Assembly (NCBI RefSeq): GCF_001412535.1
Contig: NZ_CP011774.1
Location: forward strand, 305,501-369,500
Source of the DNA: Limnohabitans sp. 63ED37-2
Lineage (GTDB): Bacteria; Pseudomonadota; Gammaproteobacteria; Burkholderiales; Burkholderiaceae_C
Direction: 5' to 3'
DNA: 64,000 nt
Every line of letters starts with the position of its first letter. The first letter of the stretch is position 1. Below the pieces are notes generated by a model. That model made no database searches. It was given only the letters and a program-made list of their open reading frames with translations, and had not been told where the DNA came from. Both the position numbers and the translations under genes were made by a program. Below are positions 39,609 to 48,338 of the stretch, piece by piece.

Positions 39609-41420
39609 ATGCCCGTCTACAACCCGCCCCTTCGCGACATGCAGTTTGTTTTGCATGAGCTGCTCAATGTGAGTGCCGAACTCAAGGCCTTGCCCCAGCA
39701 CGCCGACACCGACGCCGACACCATCAACGCGGTGCTCGAAGAAGGTGGCAAATTCGCCGCCGAGGTGATCTTCCCCATCAACATCTCGGGTGACACCCAG
39801 GGCTGCAGCCTCAACCGCGACACCCACGAGGTCAAAGCACCCGATGGTTTCAAAGAAGCCTATGCGCAGTACGTTGCCGGTGGCTGGCCCGCGCTCAGCT
39901 GCGACCCCGAGTTCGGTGGTCAGGGCCTGCCCTTTGTGGTCAACCAGTGCTTTTACGAAATGCTCAACTCGTCCAACCAAGCTTGGACCATGTACCCGGG
40001 CCTGAGCCACGGCGCTTACGAGTGCCTGCACGCCCACGGCACACCCGAGCAAAAAGCCCTGTACCTGCCCAAGCTCACCAGCGGCGAATGGACCGGTACC
40101 ATGTGCCTGACCGAGCCGCATTGCGGCACAGACCTCGGCATGCTGCGCACCAAGGCCGAGCCGCAAATCGATGGCACCTACAAGCTCAGCGGCCAAAAGA
40201 TTTTCATCAGTGCGGGCGAACACGACCTGGCCCCCAACATCGTGCACCTGGTGCTGGCCCGTTTGCCCGATGCGCCTCCCGGCAGCAAAGGCATCAGCCT
40301 CTTCATCGTGCCCAAGTTCCATGTGGCCGCCGACGGCAGCATCGGCGAGCGTAACGGCATCTATTGCGGTGGCCTGGAGCACAAGATGGGCATCCACGGT
40401 AACGCCACTTGCCAGATGGTGCTCGATGGCGCCGTGGGCACCTTGGTGGGCCAACCCAACAAGGGTTTGGCGGCCATGTTTGTGATGATGAACGCCGCCC
40501 GCCTGGGCGTGGGCAACCAGTCGCTGGGTCTGACCGAAGTGGCTTACCAAAACGCCCTGGCCTACGCCAAAGACCGCGTGCAAATGCGCTCGCTCACGGG
40601 TGTCAAAGCGCCCGGCAAACCGGCCGACCCGATCATCGTGCACCCCGATGTGCGCCGCATGCTCATGACCGCCAAGGCCTACGCCGAAGGCGGCCGCGCC
40701 CTGGCCTGCTACTGCGCCCTGCTGCTCGACAAAGAGATCAACCACCCCGACGAAGCCGTGCGTGCCGAGGCCGCCGAAGTCGTGGCCCTGCTCACGCCCA
40801 TCGTCAAAGCCTTCACCACCGACAACGCTTGGGAAGCCACATCGGCCTGCCAGCAGGTGTTTGGCGGTCACGGCTACATCAAGGAGTGGGGCATGGAGCA
40901 GTACGTACGCGACGCCCGCATTAACATGATTTATGAGGGCACCAACACCATCCAGTCGCTCGACTTGCTGGGCCGCAAAGTGCTGGGCAACCAGGGCGCC
41001 ACGCTCAAGAAGTTCGGCAAACTGGTGGAGCAACTGGTCAAGGCCGAAATGGCCAACGAAGCCATGGGCGAGTTCATCCAACCGCTGGCCGATTTGGGCC
41101 AAAAACTCACGCAGCTCACGGGCGAAGTGGGCATGAAAGCCCTGAGCAACGCCGACGAAGTGGGCGCCGCCGCGGTGGACTATTTGCGTGTGGTGGGCCA
41201 CCTGGTGTTGGGTTACTTCTGGGCCCGCTCGGCACAAATCGCTTTGGCTAAATTGGCCGAGGCCGAAGAAGAAGCCCAGCGCCCCGATCCGTTCTACCAA
41301 GCCAAACTACAGACTGCGCGTTTTTACTTCACCCGCCTGATGCCCGAAACTTCAACCCTGATGCGCCGCATCCGCGCGGGCAGCGATGTGCTGATGGACA
41401 CCGACGCCGCGCTGGCATGA
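39609..41420 (+). CDS. Acyl-CoA dehydrogenase, 600-residue class
   Basis: Flavoenzyme of fatty acid beta-oxidation, 603 aa, the larger class with a C-terminal extension. Segments include MCLTEPHCGTDLGMLRTKAE (FAD/substrate contact), LEHKMGIHGNATCQMVLDGAVG, QVFGGHGYIKEWGMEQYVRDARI and IYEGTNTIQSLDLLGRKVL. The catalytic Glu is expected in IYEGTN. The last 100 residues form the additional domain found in DmdC/FadE-type enzymes. ATGA at 41417 is not used as the start of the next gene, which begins at 41444. Confidence 0.93.
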   Translation: MPVYNPPLRDMQFVLHELLNVSAELKALPQHADTDADTINAVLEEGGKFAAEVIFPINISGDTQGCSLNRDTHEVKAPDGFKEAYAQYVAGGWPALSCDPEFGGQGLPFVVNQCFYEMLNSSNQAWTMYPGLSHGAYECLHAHGTPEQKALYLPKLTSGEWTGTMCLTEPHCGTDLGMLRTKAEPQIDGTYKLSGQKIFISAGEHDLAPNIVHLVLARLPDAPPGSKGISLFIVPKFHVAADGSIGERNGIYCGGLEHKMGIHGNATCQMVLDGAVGTLVGQPNKGLAAMFVMMNAARLGVGNQSLGLTEVAYQNALAYAKDRVQMRSLTGVKAPGKPADPIIVHPDVRRMLMTAKAYAEGGRALACYCALLLDKEINHPDEAVRAEAAEVVALLTPIVKAFTTDNAWEATSACQQVFGGHGYIKEWGMEQYVRDARINMIYEGTNTIQSLDLLGRKVLGNQGATLKKFGKLVEQLVKAEMANEAMGEFIQPLADLGQKLTQLTGEVGMKALSNADEVGAAAVDYLRVVGHLVLGYFWARSAQIALAKLAEAEEEAQRPDPFYQAKLQTARFYFTRLMPETSTLMRRIRAGSDVLMDTDAALA

Positions 41421-41443
41421 CCCAACTTTTCAGGAGCACCCCT

Positions 41444-41884
41444 ATGACAAACATTTTCCGAGCCAGCGCCCTGGTGGTCATGGGCTGCATGGCCCTGGCA
41501 GCTCAGGCCAACAGCCCCGTGGGCCGCTGGCACACGATCGACGACAAAACCGGCGAGACCAAAAGTGTGGTCACCATCGAAGAAGCAGGCGGTGTGCTGC
41601 GCGGCAAAGTCAGCCAGATTCTGCGCAAAGATGCAGACCCAGCGGCCAAGTGTGGTCTGTGCAAAGACGACCGCAAGGACCAGACCATTTTGGGCATGGA
41701 AATCATCCGGGGCGTGAAGAAGTCGCCCGGCAATGAGTATTGGGACGGAGGCGACATCCTGGACCCGGAAGAGGGCAAGCTGTACCGCGTGCGACTGACG
41801 CCCATCGAGGGCGGCGCGAAACTGCAAGTGCGCGGTTTCCTTGGCCCCTTTTGGCGCAACCAACTGTGGGTCAAGGCCCCCTGA
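41444..41884 (+). CDS. Secreted DUF2147 protein
   Basis: 146-residue exported protein. After the signal peptide (TNIFRASALVVMGCMALAAQA) comes a DUF2147 beta-barrel-like domain: SPVGRWHTIDDKTGETKSVVTIEE, LRGKVSQILRK, a CxxC pair in KCGLCKDDRKDQTILGMEII, and LYRVRLTPIEGGAKLQVRGFLGPFWRNQLWVK. Function of the family is unknown. ATG 41444 is preceded by AGGAG. The gene lies between acyl-CoA dehydrogenase and a crotonase gene without obvious link to their chemistry. Confidence 0.9.
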   Translation: MTNIFRASALVVMGCMALAAQANSPVGRWHTIDDKTGETKSVVTIEEAGGVLRGKVSQILRKDADPAAKCGLCKDDRKDQTILGMEIIRGVKKSPGNEYWDGGDILDPEEGKLYRVRLTPIEGGAKLQVRGFLGPFWRNQLWVKAP

Positions 41885-41903
41885 CCTTTTCCTATCCCAA
41901 GCC

Positions 41904-41926
41904 GCCGCCCAACAGGGCGGCCTTTT
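41904..41926 (+). terminator. Rho-independent terminator after DUF2147 gene
   Basis: GCCGCCC (41904-41910), AACA loop, GGGCGGC (41915-41921), then CTTTTC. A compact GC stem 20 bases after the stop codon. Confidence 0.8.
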
Positions 41927-41946
41927 CATTTTGAGGCGAGAGCACC

Positions 41947-42711
41947 ATGTCTGACATCCTGACCCACACCGACGCGGGGGTGATGACCATCACTTTCAAC
42001 CGACTGGACAAAAAGAACTCCATCACCTCGTCCATGTACGCGGCCATGGCCGACGCTGTGGCCCAGGCCGCGGCCGATCCTGCCGTTCGTGTCGTGGTGT
42101 TTCAGGGGCACGAAAGCATCTTCAGTGCGGGCAACGACATTGGCGACTTTTTGAACCAGCCGCCCAGCACATCAGAGTCGCCCGTGTTCCGCTTTTTGCG
42201 CGGCATCGCCACTTTCGAAAAGCCACTGCTCGCCGCTGTGGCCGGACCTGCGGTGGGCATCGGCACCACCATGCTGTTCCATTGCGACCTGGTCTATGCC
42301 GGTGACAACGCGGCGTTCTCCATGCCTTTTGTCAACTTGGGTCTGTGCCCTGAGGCGGCCTCGAGTTTTCTCGCGCCGCGCATGTTCGGCTACCACCGCG
42401 CCGCCGAAGCCCTGCTCATGGGCGAGCCCTTTTTTGCCGAAGCTGCGCAAGAAGTCGGCTTGGTCAACCGCGTGGTGCCGCCCACCGAGGTCAACGGCTA
42501 CGCGCAGGCGCAAGCCCGCAAGCTGGCCGCCAAACCTTTGACTTCACTGATTGCCACCAAGCGCCTCATGAAGGGCGGTGATCAGCAAGCCGTGCTGCAA
42601 AAGATGGACGAAGAAGGCCGAGACTTTGGCCGCATGCTGCGCGAGCCCGCTGCCAAAGAGGCGTTTGGTGCTTTCATGGAAAAGCGCAAACCTGATTTTT
42701 CTAAACTTTGA
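41947..42711 (+). CDS. Enoyl-CoA hydratase/isomerase (crotonase family)
   Basis: 254-residue crotonase-fold enzyme. The oxyanion hole segments are GNDIGDF (about residue 62-68) and AVAGPAVGIGTTMLFHCDLVYA. One acidic catalytic residue is in LGLCPEAASSFL; the other acidic position of true hydratases (before the GxGG-type loop) is not evident, which favours an isomerase such as PaaG-type or enoyl-CoA delta-isomerase. The C-terminal helix with DEEGRDFGRMLREPAAKEAF is typical. It probably works in fatty acid or phenylacetate breakdown. Confidence 0.88.
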   Translation: MSDILTHTDAGVMTITFNRLDKKNSITSSMYAAMADAVAQAAADPAVRVVVFQGHESIFSAGNDIGDFLNQPPSTSESPVFRFLRGIATFEKPLLAAVAGPAVGIGTTMLFHCDLVYAGDNAAFSMPFVNLGLCPEAASSFLAPRMFGYHRAAEALLMGEPFFAEAAQEVGLVNRVVPPTEVNGYAQAQARKLAAKPLTSLIATKRLMKGGDQQAVLQKMDEEGRDFGRMLREPAAKEAFGAFMEKRKPDFSKL

Positions 42712-42754
42712 AGGCTGGGGTTGCCGAGCGCGGTTCTTCCCTAGAATCACAGGC

Positions 42755-43237
42755 ATGCCCCACCGATCACCTGCCCCCGTCGTTCTGGAACCCGAGTACA
42801 TCGAAGGTTTTCGCCAGATCTACGAAGAAAAAATCGTCTTCAACAAAACCTTGGGCTTGAAGCTCGTCAAGGTCAGCCCCGAGGGCGTGGAGGCCCGCAT
42901 CGACATGCGTCCTGAGTTGGTTGGCCATTTCGCCTACAACCGCATCCACGGTGGTGTCATCAGCGCCGTGCTCGATGCGATTGGCAGCGCGGCGGTGATG
43001 GCGGCATTGGCCGCCAAACACATGGATGAGGCACCCGCCAAACGCCTGGAGCGTTTCGCCAAGCTGGGCACCATCGACTTGCGGGTGGACTACCTGCGCC
43101 CGGGCATTGGTGAGCACTTCACCATCACCGCCAACGCCTTGCGTGTGGGCTCGCGTGTGGGGTCATCGCGCATGGAGTTTTGTGGGCCCGACGGCACCTT
43201 GATGTCGACCGGCGCTGCCGCTTACATCGTGTCCTGA
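42755..43237 (+). CDS. Hotdog-fold thioesterase (YigI/PaaI-like)
   Basis: 160-residue hotdog-fold protein starting at ATG 42755. The signature helix region NRIHGGVISAVLDAIGSAAVMAAL and the strand TIDLRVDYLRPG are those of acyl-CoA thioesterases of the PaaI/YigI group. An N-terminal extension of about 20 residues precedes the fold. It lies 43 bases after the crotonase gene and is convergent with yciA. Likely hydrolyses acyl-CoA; chain length is unknown. Confidence 0.86.
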   Translation: MPHRSPAPVVLEPEYIEGFRQIYEEKIVFNKTLGLKLVKVSPEGVEARIDMRPELVGHFAYNRIHGGVISAVLDAIGSAAVMAALAAKHMDEAPAKRLERFAKLGTIDLRVDYLRPGIGEHFTITANALRVGSRVGSSRMEFCGPDGTLMSTGAAAYIVS

Positions 43238-43250
43238 GCCCTTGGGCGAT

Positions 43251-43661
43251 TCACTCCGCAGGCACAGGCCTGGGCTTGCCTTGGGCATCCACGGCCACAT
43301 AGGTCAGGTTGGCTTCGGTGACCTTGATGTACTGACCCTGCAATTGAAAGCGTTCGGCAAAGACTTCCACCTTGACGGTGACCGAGGTGCGCCCCACGCG
43401 CACAATGCGCGAGAAAAACGACAGGATGTCGCCCACCTTGACGGCCTGTTTGAAGATGAACTCGTTGACGGCCACGGTGACCATGCGCCCGCGCACACGC
43501 CGCGCGGGCAATACCGCACCCGCCAAGTCGACCTGGGCCATGACCCAGCCGCCAAAGATATCGCCACTCGCATTGCAGTCGGCGGGCATGGGGATGACCT
43601 TGAGCACCAGCTCTTGGTCGGTGGGCAAAGACACGGTGTTCGGGTGTGAGGTGTCAGACAT
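43251..43661 (-). CDS. yciA: Acyl-CoA thioesterase YciA
   Basis: 136-residue hotdog acyl-CoA thioesterase (ATG 43661; GTG 43667 is an alternative). The motif NASGDIFGGWVMAQVDLAGAV carries the catalytic Asp, and MVTVAVNEFIFKQAVKVGDILSF is family-typical. The YciA type hydrolyses a broad range of acyl-CoAs. It is convergent with the preceding thioesterase gene and divergent from the ABC transporter. Confidence 0.92.
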   Translation of the reverse strand: MSDTSHPNTVSLPTDQELVLKVIPMPADCNASGDIFGGWVMAQVDLAGAVLPARRVRGRMVTVAVNEFIFKQAVKVGDILSFFSRIVRVGRTSVTVKVEVFAERFQLQGQYIKVTEANLTYVAVDAQGKPRPVPAE

Positions 43662-43702
43662 GGGCACAATCGGTGGTTAACGTCAAAACTGGATTGTCCC
43701 TT

Positions 43703-45541
43703 ATGCGCCACCACGGCGAAACCGCTGCCCCAGCCTCTTCTCAGGTCCCTGGCGCCAAGCCCGGCGCTGCCATCCCAACGCCGACGAGCAACGACTGGAA
43801 AACCTTGTCGCGTCTTTTGCCTTATTTGTGGCAATACAAATGGCGTGTGGTCATTGCCCTCAGCCTCATGGTGTGCGCCAAGCTCGCCAACGTGAGTGTG
43901 CCCCTGCTGCTCAAGGAGCTGGTCGATGCCATGAGCCTCAAACCCGGCGATCCACAAGCGGTGTTGGTGGTGCCCGTGGCCTTGTTGGTGGGTTACGGCG
44001 CTTTGCGCTTGATGACGTCCGCCTTCACCGAATTGCGCGAGCTGGTGTTTGCCAAAGCCACACAAGGCGCGTCGCGCAGCATCGCTTTGCAAACCTTTGA
44101 GCATTTGCACGCTTTGAGCCTGCGCTTCCATTTGGCCCGGCAAACGGGCGGGATGACACGCGACATCGAGCGCGGCGTGCGCGGCATCGAGTCGCTGATT
44201 TCGTATTCCCTCTACAGCGTCATTCCGACCTTGATTGAAGTGGGTTTGGTGCTGACGATTTTGGCGGTCAAGTTCGACGCCTGGTTCGCGGGCATCACCT
44301 TGGCGGCCTTGGCGCTTTACATTGTCTTCACGGTGCGTGTCACAGAGTGGCGCACGCAGTTTCGCAAGCAAGCCAACGAGTTCGATTCGGCGGCCCACAC
44401 GCGGGCGGTTGACTCGCTCTTGAACTACGAAACCGTCAAATACTTTGGCAATGAGCGATTCGAGGCGGGCCGCTACGACGAAAGCCTGGAGCGCTTGCGC
44501 TTGTCGCGTTTGAAGGCACAAACCTCCTTGTCCTTGCTCAATACCGGGCAGCAGCTCATCATCGCGTCGGCCTTGGTGGCCATGCTCTGGCGGGCCACTG
44601 AAGGTGTCGTAGCCGGACGCATGACTTTGGGCGACTTGGTCATGATCAACGCTTTCATGATCCAGCTCTACATCCCGCTCAACTTTTTGGGTGTGCTCTA
44701 CCGCGAGATCAAACAAAGCCTGACCGACCTGGACAAGATGTTTGTGCTGATGGACCGCGAGCGCGAAGTGGCCGATGCGCCGGGTGCGCAGGCGCTGGCT
44801 TTGCAAGGTGCGCCCGATGTGGTGTTTGACCGCGTGTCGTTCGCTTACGAAAGCAATCGTCCGATCCTGAAAGACATCAGCTTCACCATCCCTGCAGGCA
44901 AAACCGTGGCGGTGGTCGGGCCTTCGGGTTCGGGCAAGTCGACGCTCGCGCGTTTGATGTTCCGTTTTTATGACGTGCAGCAAGGCAAGATCTGCATCGC
45001 GGGCCAGGACATCCGGCAGGTCACGCAAGCGAGTGTGCGCCAGGCGCTGGGCATCGTGCCGCAAGACACAGTGCTGTTCAACGACACGGTGGCCTACAAC
45101 ATTGCCTATGGCCGCCCCGGCGCCAGCCAAGCCGAGGTTCAAGGCGCGGCGCGTTCGGCCCGCATCCACGACTTCATCGCCTCCACGCCCAAGGGTTACC
45201 AAACCTCGGTGGGTGAGCGCGGGTTGAAATTGTCAGGCGGTGAAAAGCAGCGCGTGGCGATTGCCCGAACCTTGCTCAAAGACCCACCGATCTTGGTGTT
45301 CGATGAAGCCACCTCGGCGCTGGACTCGGCCAACGAACGCGCGATTCAATCTGAACTGGCCAGCGTGGCGCAAAACAAAACCACTTTGGTGATTGCGCAC
45401 CGCCTGTCCACGGTGGTCGATGCGCACGAAATTTTGGTGATGGAAGGGGGCCAAATCATCGAGCGGGGCAACCACGCCGAGCTGCTGGCCCAACAAGGCC
45501 GCTATGCCAGCATGTGGGCGATGCAGCAGTCGGGCGAGTGA
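43703..45541 (+). CDS. ABC transporter of the Atm1/HMT1 type
   Basis: Homodimeric ABC exporter half-transporter, 612 aa from ATG 43703. About six helices in residues 50-330 contain the family segments RFHLARQTGGMTRDIERG and TVKYFGNERFEAGRYDESL. The ATPase has Walker A GPSGSGKSTLARLMF, signature LSGGEKQRVAIAR and Walker B ILVFDEATSALD. The bacterial Atm1 group exports glutathione-conjugated metals or related compounds and supports Fe-S homeostasis. Convergent with paaE. Confidence 0.93.
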   Translation: MRHHGETAAPASSQVPGAKPGAAIPTPTSNDWKTLSRLLPYLWQYKWRVVIALSLMVCAKLANVSVPLLLKELVDAMSLKPGDPQAVLVVPVALLVGYGALRLMTSAFTELRELVFAKATQGASRSIALQTFEHLHALSLRFHLARQTGGMTRDIERGVRGIESLISYSLYSVIPTLIEVGLVLTILAVKFDAWFAGITLAALALYIVFTVRVTEWRTQFRKQANEFDSAAHTRAVDSLLNYETVKYFGNERFEAGRYDESLERLRLSRLKAQTSLSLLNTGQQLIIASALVAMLWRATEGVVAGRMTLGDLVMINAFMIQLYIPLNFLGVLYREIKQSLTDLDKMFVLMDREREVADAPGAQALALQGAPDVVFDRVSFAYESNRPILKDISFTIPAGKTVAVVGPSGSGKSTLARLMFRFYDVQQGKICIAGQDIRQVTQASVRQALGIVPQDTVLFNDTVAYNIAYGRPGASQAEVQGAARSARIHDFIASTPKGYQTSVGERGLKLSGGEKQRVAIARTLLKDPPILVFDEATSALDSANERAIQSELASVAQNKTTLVIAHRLSTVVDAHEILVMEGGQIIERGNHAELLAQQGRYASMWAMQQSGE

Positions 45542-45553
45542 ACGGGCGCTATT

Positions 45554-46657
45554 TCAGCGCTCGTCGAAACTGATCACCACGCGCTCGCTGGTGGGGCGGG
45601 CTTGGCAAGACAGGATGAAGCCTTGCTCGACTTCGGGCTTTTCGAGCGTGAAGTTCTTCTCCATCTCGGTTGTGCCTTCCATGACCTTGCAGCGGCAGGT
45701 GCAGCACACCCCGGCTTTGCACGAATACGGCAGGTCCAAGCCCAGCGACAAGGCGATGTCCAAGATTTTCTCATTGCGGTTCATCGGCATGTCGTAAGGC
45801 TTGCCGTCCAGCACCACGGTGAGTTGCACTTCACCTTGCTCGCGGGTGGCGGGGTGGCCCAGCACGGCTTGGCTGCGTTGCTCAGGCGTCAAAGCATCGA
45901 GCCTGGGTGAGCTGAAGCGCTCGGTGCGGATGCGCTCGGCTTTCACGCCTGCGGTCAGCAGCGCCTGCTCGGTGGCTTCGATCATGGCTTCGGGGCCGCA
46001 CACAAACACCTCGTCCATGCTGCCCACGGGTAAAAACGCGTCGATGATGGCTTGCACTTTGGCGGCGTCGATGCGGCCTTCTAACAGAGGTACTTCTTGT
46101 GCCTGGCGCGAGAGCACATGGATCAAGGTCAGGCGCGAGGGGTAGCGGTCTTTCAGGTCTTGCAGCGCTTCGTTGAACATCACGCTGTCCATGCGGCGGT
46201 TTCCATAGACCAAGGTGAATTTGCTGTCGGGCTGCTCTTCCAGGGTGCTGGACAAAATCGACAAGATGGGCGTGATGCCCGAGCCTGCTGCAAAACCCAC
46301 GCGGTGGATGGCGCGGGGGCGTTGCACCATAAAACGACCATCGGGCGGCATCACACGCAGGGTGTCGCCTGCTTGGAGTTGGGTGGCAGCCCAGTTGGAG
46401 AAGACACCGCCTTCGACGGGCCGAATGCCCACTTCAAGAATGCCGTTGTTTTGCAACTGGCTGCGGGCCGAGCTGATGGAGTAGCTGCGGCGCACATCGG
46501 CGCCGTTGATGTCCGCACGCAGGGTCAGGAACTGACCCGGCTGGAAGTCGAAGCTGCTGCGCAGATCGGCAGGGACGTTCAGCGTGATCGCCACAGCACC
46601 AGCCGCTTCGGGGTTGACGCGTGCGATCGGGAGGTCATGAAATCGGGGTGCTGGCAT
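45554..46657 (-). CDS. paaE: Phenylacetyl-CoA epoxidase reductase subunit PaaE
   Basis: Electron-transfer subunit of ring 1,2-phenylacetyl-CoA epoxidase, 367 aa. An FAD domain (RRSYSISSARSQ) and NAD(P)-binding domain (VGFAAGSGITPILSIL, VFVCGPEAMI) are followed by a plant-type [2Fe-2S] ferredoxin domain with YSCKAGVCCTCRCKV and a last Cys in ILSCQARP. It passes electrons from NADPH to the PaaA di-iron centre. Last gene of the paaABCDE operon. Confidence 0.96.
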   Translation of the reverse strand: MPAPRFHDLPIARVNPEAAGAVAITLNVPADLRSSFDFQPGQFLTLRADINGADVRRSYSISSARSQLQNNGILEVGIRPVEGGVFSNWAATQLQAGDTLRVMPPDGRFMVQRPRAIHRVGFAAGSGITPILSILSSTLEEQPDSKFTLVYGNRRMDSVMFNEALQDLKDRYPSRLTLIHVLSRQAQEVPLLEGRIDAAKVQAIIDAFLPVGSMDEVFVCGPEAMIEATEQALLTAGVKAERIRTERFSSPRLDALTPEQRSQAVLGHPATREQGEVQLTVVLDGKPYDMPMNRNEKILDIALSLGLDLPYSCKAGVCCTCRCKVMEGTTEMEKNFTLEKPEVEQGFILSCQARPTSERVVISFDER

Positions 46658-46681
46658 GGTGCTTCACGGCGACAAGGCCGC

Positions 46682-47218
46682 TCAGTAAGGTTTGAAGTAA
46701 TCGAAGGGCTCCATGCAGGCCAGGCACCGGTAAAGGGCCTTGCATGCGGTCGAGCCGAAATGGGAGGTTTCGGTGGTGTTGGCCGAGCCGCATTGTGGGC
46801 AGTTCACCACTTCGGACTTGGTGCCGCGTGCTGCGAACTGCACCACACTGGCCCCGCCTGAGGAAGGGCTGGCGCAGGCGTGCGGCGGGGCAATGCCGTA
46901 GGCACGCAGTTTGTCCTTGGCGGCCTCGCTCATCCAGTCGGTGGTCCAAGCGGGTGCCAGTTGTGTGACCACGCGGCCTTGCAGGCCGTGGGCTTGCAGC
47001 AAAGCTTTCACGTCGTCCTCGATCGCGCCCATGGCCGGGCAGCCGCTGTAGGTGGGCGTGATGACCACCTCCAGCCCTGCGTCACCTGCCCGCACGTCGC
47101 GCAAGATGCCCAGCTCGCGCAGGGTGACCACCGGAATTTCCGGGTCGGTCAAGCCGTCGAGCAGGGTCCAGGCACGGGCCACATCGGCGGGGCTGGGCTG
47201 CGAGGTAAGGGTGGGCAT
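46682..47218 (-). CDS. paaD: Phenylacetyl-CoA epoxidase assembly subunit PaaD
   Basis: 178-residue protein required for epoxidase maturation. The N-terminal part is a DUF59/MIP18-like domain (ARAWTLLDGLTDPEIPVVTLRELGI and TYSGCPAMGAIEDD). The C-terminal part has metal-binding Cys pairs CPQCGSANT and CLACMEP. DUF59 proteins act in Fe-S or metal-centre assembly. 24 bases separate it from paaE. Confidence 0.95.
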   Translation of the reverse strand: MPTLTSQPSPADVARAWTLLDGLTDPEIPVVTLRELGILRDVRAGDAGLEVVITPTYSGCPAMGAIEDDVKALLQAHGLQGRVVTQLAPAWTTDWMSEAAKDKLRAYGIAPPHACASPSSGGASVVQFAARGTKSEVVNCPQCGSANTTETSHFGSTACKALYRCLACMEPFDYFKPY

Positions 47219-47238
47219 GGCTTGGATTGGCTTGGGGC

Positions 47239-48021
47239 TTACCAGGTGGCCTGCGGGTGGGCGCGTGCCAGGCTTTGCATTTCGGCCAGCACAAAACCCA
47301 GATGCTCGGAATGGAGGCCTTGTTTGCCTGTGGGCACAAAGCCACCATCGGCCGGACGCTGCAGGGTGGCCTCTTGCAGGGCTTCATCCACGATCTGGTT
47401 CCAGTCGTTTTGCAAAGCGGCCAAGTCGACGCCCGTGCCGTTGGCCAGCGCGGCGGCTTCATGCGGGCTGCTGGCCCAAAATTCCTGGGTGTAGGGCAGC
47501 AGCTGGTCAACGGCCGCTTGCGCTTTGGCATGGGACTCGTTGGTGCCGTCGCCCAGACGCACCAGCCAGTCGCGAGAATGGCGAAGGTGGTAGCGGACTT
47601 CTTTGAGTGACTTGGCGGCAATCGCGGCCAGTTGCGCATCCTTGGAGTTTTGCAGCTGGTCCCAGACCAGCACCATCAGGCTGCTGTACAAAAAGTTGCG
47701 CGCCATGGTCATGGCGAAATCGCGGTCGCCTTGGGCGGTGGCCGACATCAAGGGCATGTGCGGCAATTCGCACAAGGTGTAGTTCTTGAAGTCGGGCACG
47801 TCGCGGAAGTACGCCAGCGTGTCTTCGGTGGCGCCGCCGCCTTGCAGCTCGGCCGCGTGCTGGTAAAGCATGCGGGCTTGGCCCACCAGGTCCAGGCTGT
47901 TGTTGGACAGCGCGATGTCTTCTTCGAGGATGGGGCCGTGGCCACACCATTCGGCGTTGCGCTGTCCGAGGATCAGCGCGTTGTCGGCCAGGTGCAGCAG
48001 GTAATCAACGGGGGCGTTCAT
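47239..48021 (-). CDS. paaC: Phenylacetyl-CoA epoxidase structural subunit PaaC
   Basis: 260-residue ferritin-like subunit that scaffolds the catalytic PaaA. Key segments are LADNALILGQRNAEWCGHGPILEEDIALSNNSLDLVGQARML near the N-terminus and VRYHLRHSRDWLVRLGDGTNESH in the middle. ATG 48021 aligns best with family N-termini; an in-frame GTG at 48033 overlaps the paaB stop. Confidence 0.95.
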   Translation of the reverse strand: MNAPVDYLLHLADNALILGQRNAEWCGHGPILEEDIALSNNSLDLVGQARMLYQHAAELQGGGATEDTLAYFRDVPDFKNYTLCELPHMPLMSATAQGDRDFAMTMARNFLYSSLMVLVWDQLQNSKDAQLAAIAAKSLKEVRYHLRHSRDWLVRLGDGTNESHAKAQAAVDQLLPYTQEFWASSPHEAAALANGTGVDLAALQNDWNQIVDEALQEATLQRPADGGFVPTGKQGLHSEHLGFVLAEMQSLARAHPQATW

Positions 48022-48029
48022 GGCGGCGC

Positions 48030-48338
48030 TCACATGTGACCGACTTCGTCGGGGATCACATAAAAAGTGGGGTGGCGGTACACCTTATCGCTGGCCGGAT
48101 CGAAAAATTCGGGCTTGTCATTGGGCTCACTCGCCGAGATGCTGGCCGAGGGCACGACCCAGATGCTCACGCCTTCTTGGCGGCGGGTGTAGACATCACG
48201 CGCCATTTGCAGGGCGTGCTCCGAATCAGATGCGTGCAGGCTGCCGCAGTGCTTGTGCTCAAGGCCTTGCTTGGATCGGACAAAAACTTCCCATAGGGGC
48301 CATTCTTTCAATGCGGCGGTGTTGGTGGTGGTGTTCAT
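48030..48338 (-). CDS. paaB: Phenylacetyl-CoA epoxidase subunit PaaB
   Basis: 102-residue small subunit that bridges heterodimers of PaaA and PaaC. The sequence WPLWEVFVRSKQGLEHKHCGSLHASDSEHALQMARDVYTRR is characteristic. Its ATG overlaps the paaA stop codon (48335-48338), and its stop lies just before the paaC start. Confidence 0.95.
   Translation of the reverse strand: MNTTTNTAALKEWPLWEVFVRSKQGLEHKHCGSLHASDSEHALQMARDVYTRRQEGVSIWVVPSASISASEPNDKPEFFDPASDKVYRHPTFYVIPDEVGHM

Noticed and set aside
39594..41300. 568-codon open frame antisense to the acyl-CoA dehydrogenase gene
   Set aside because: Shadow frame rich in His, Gly and Val; the sense gene is unambiguous.
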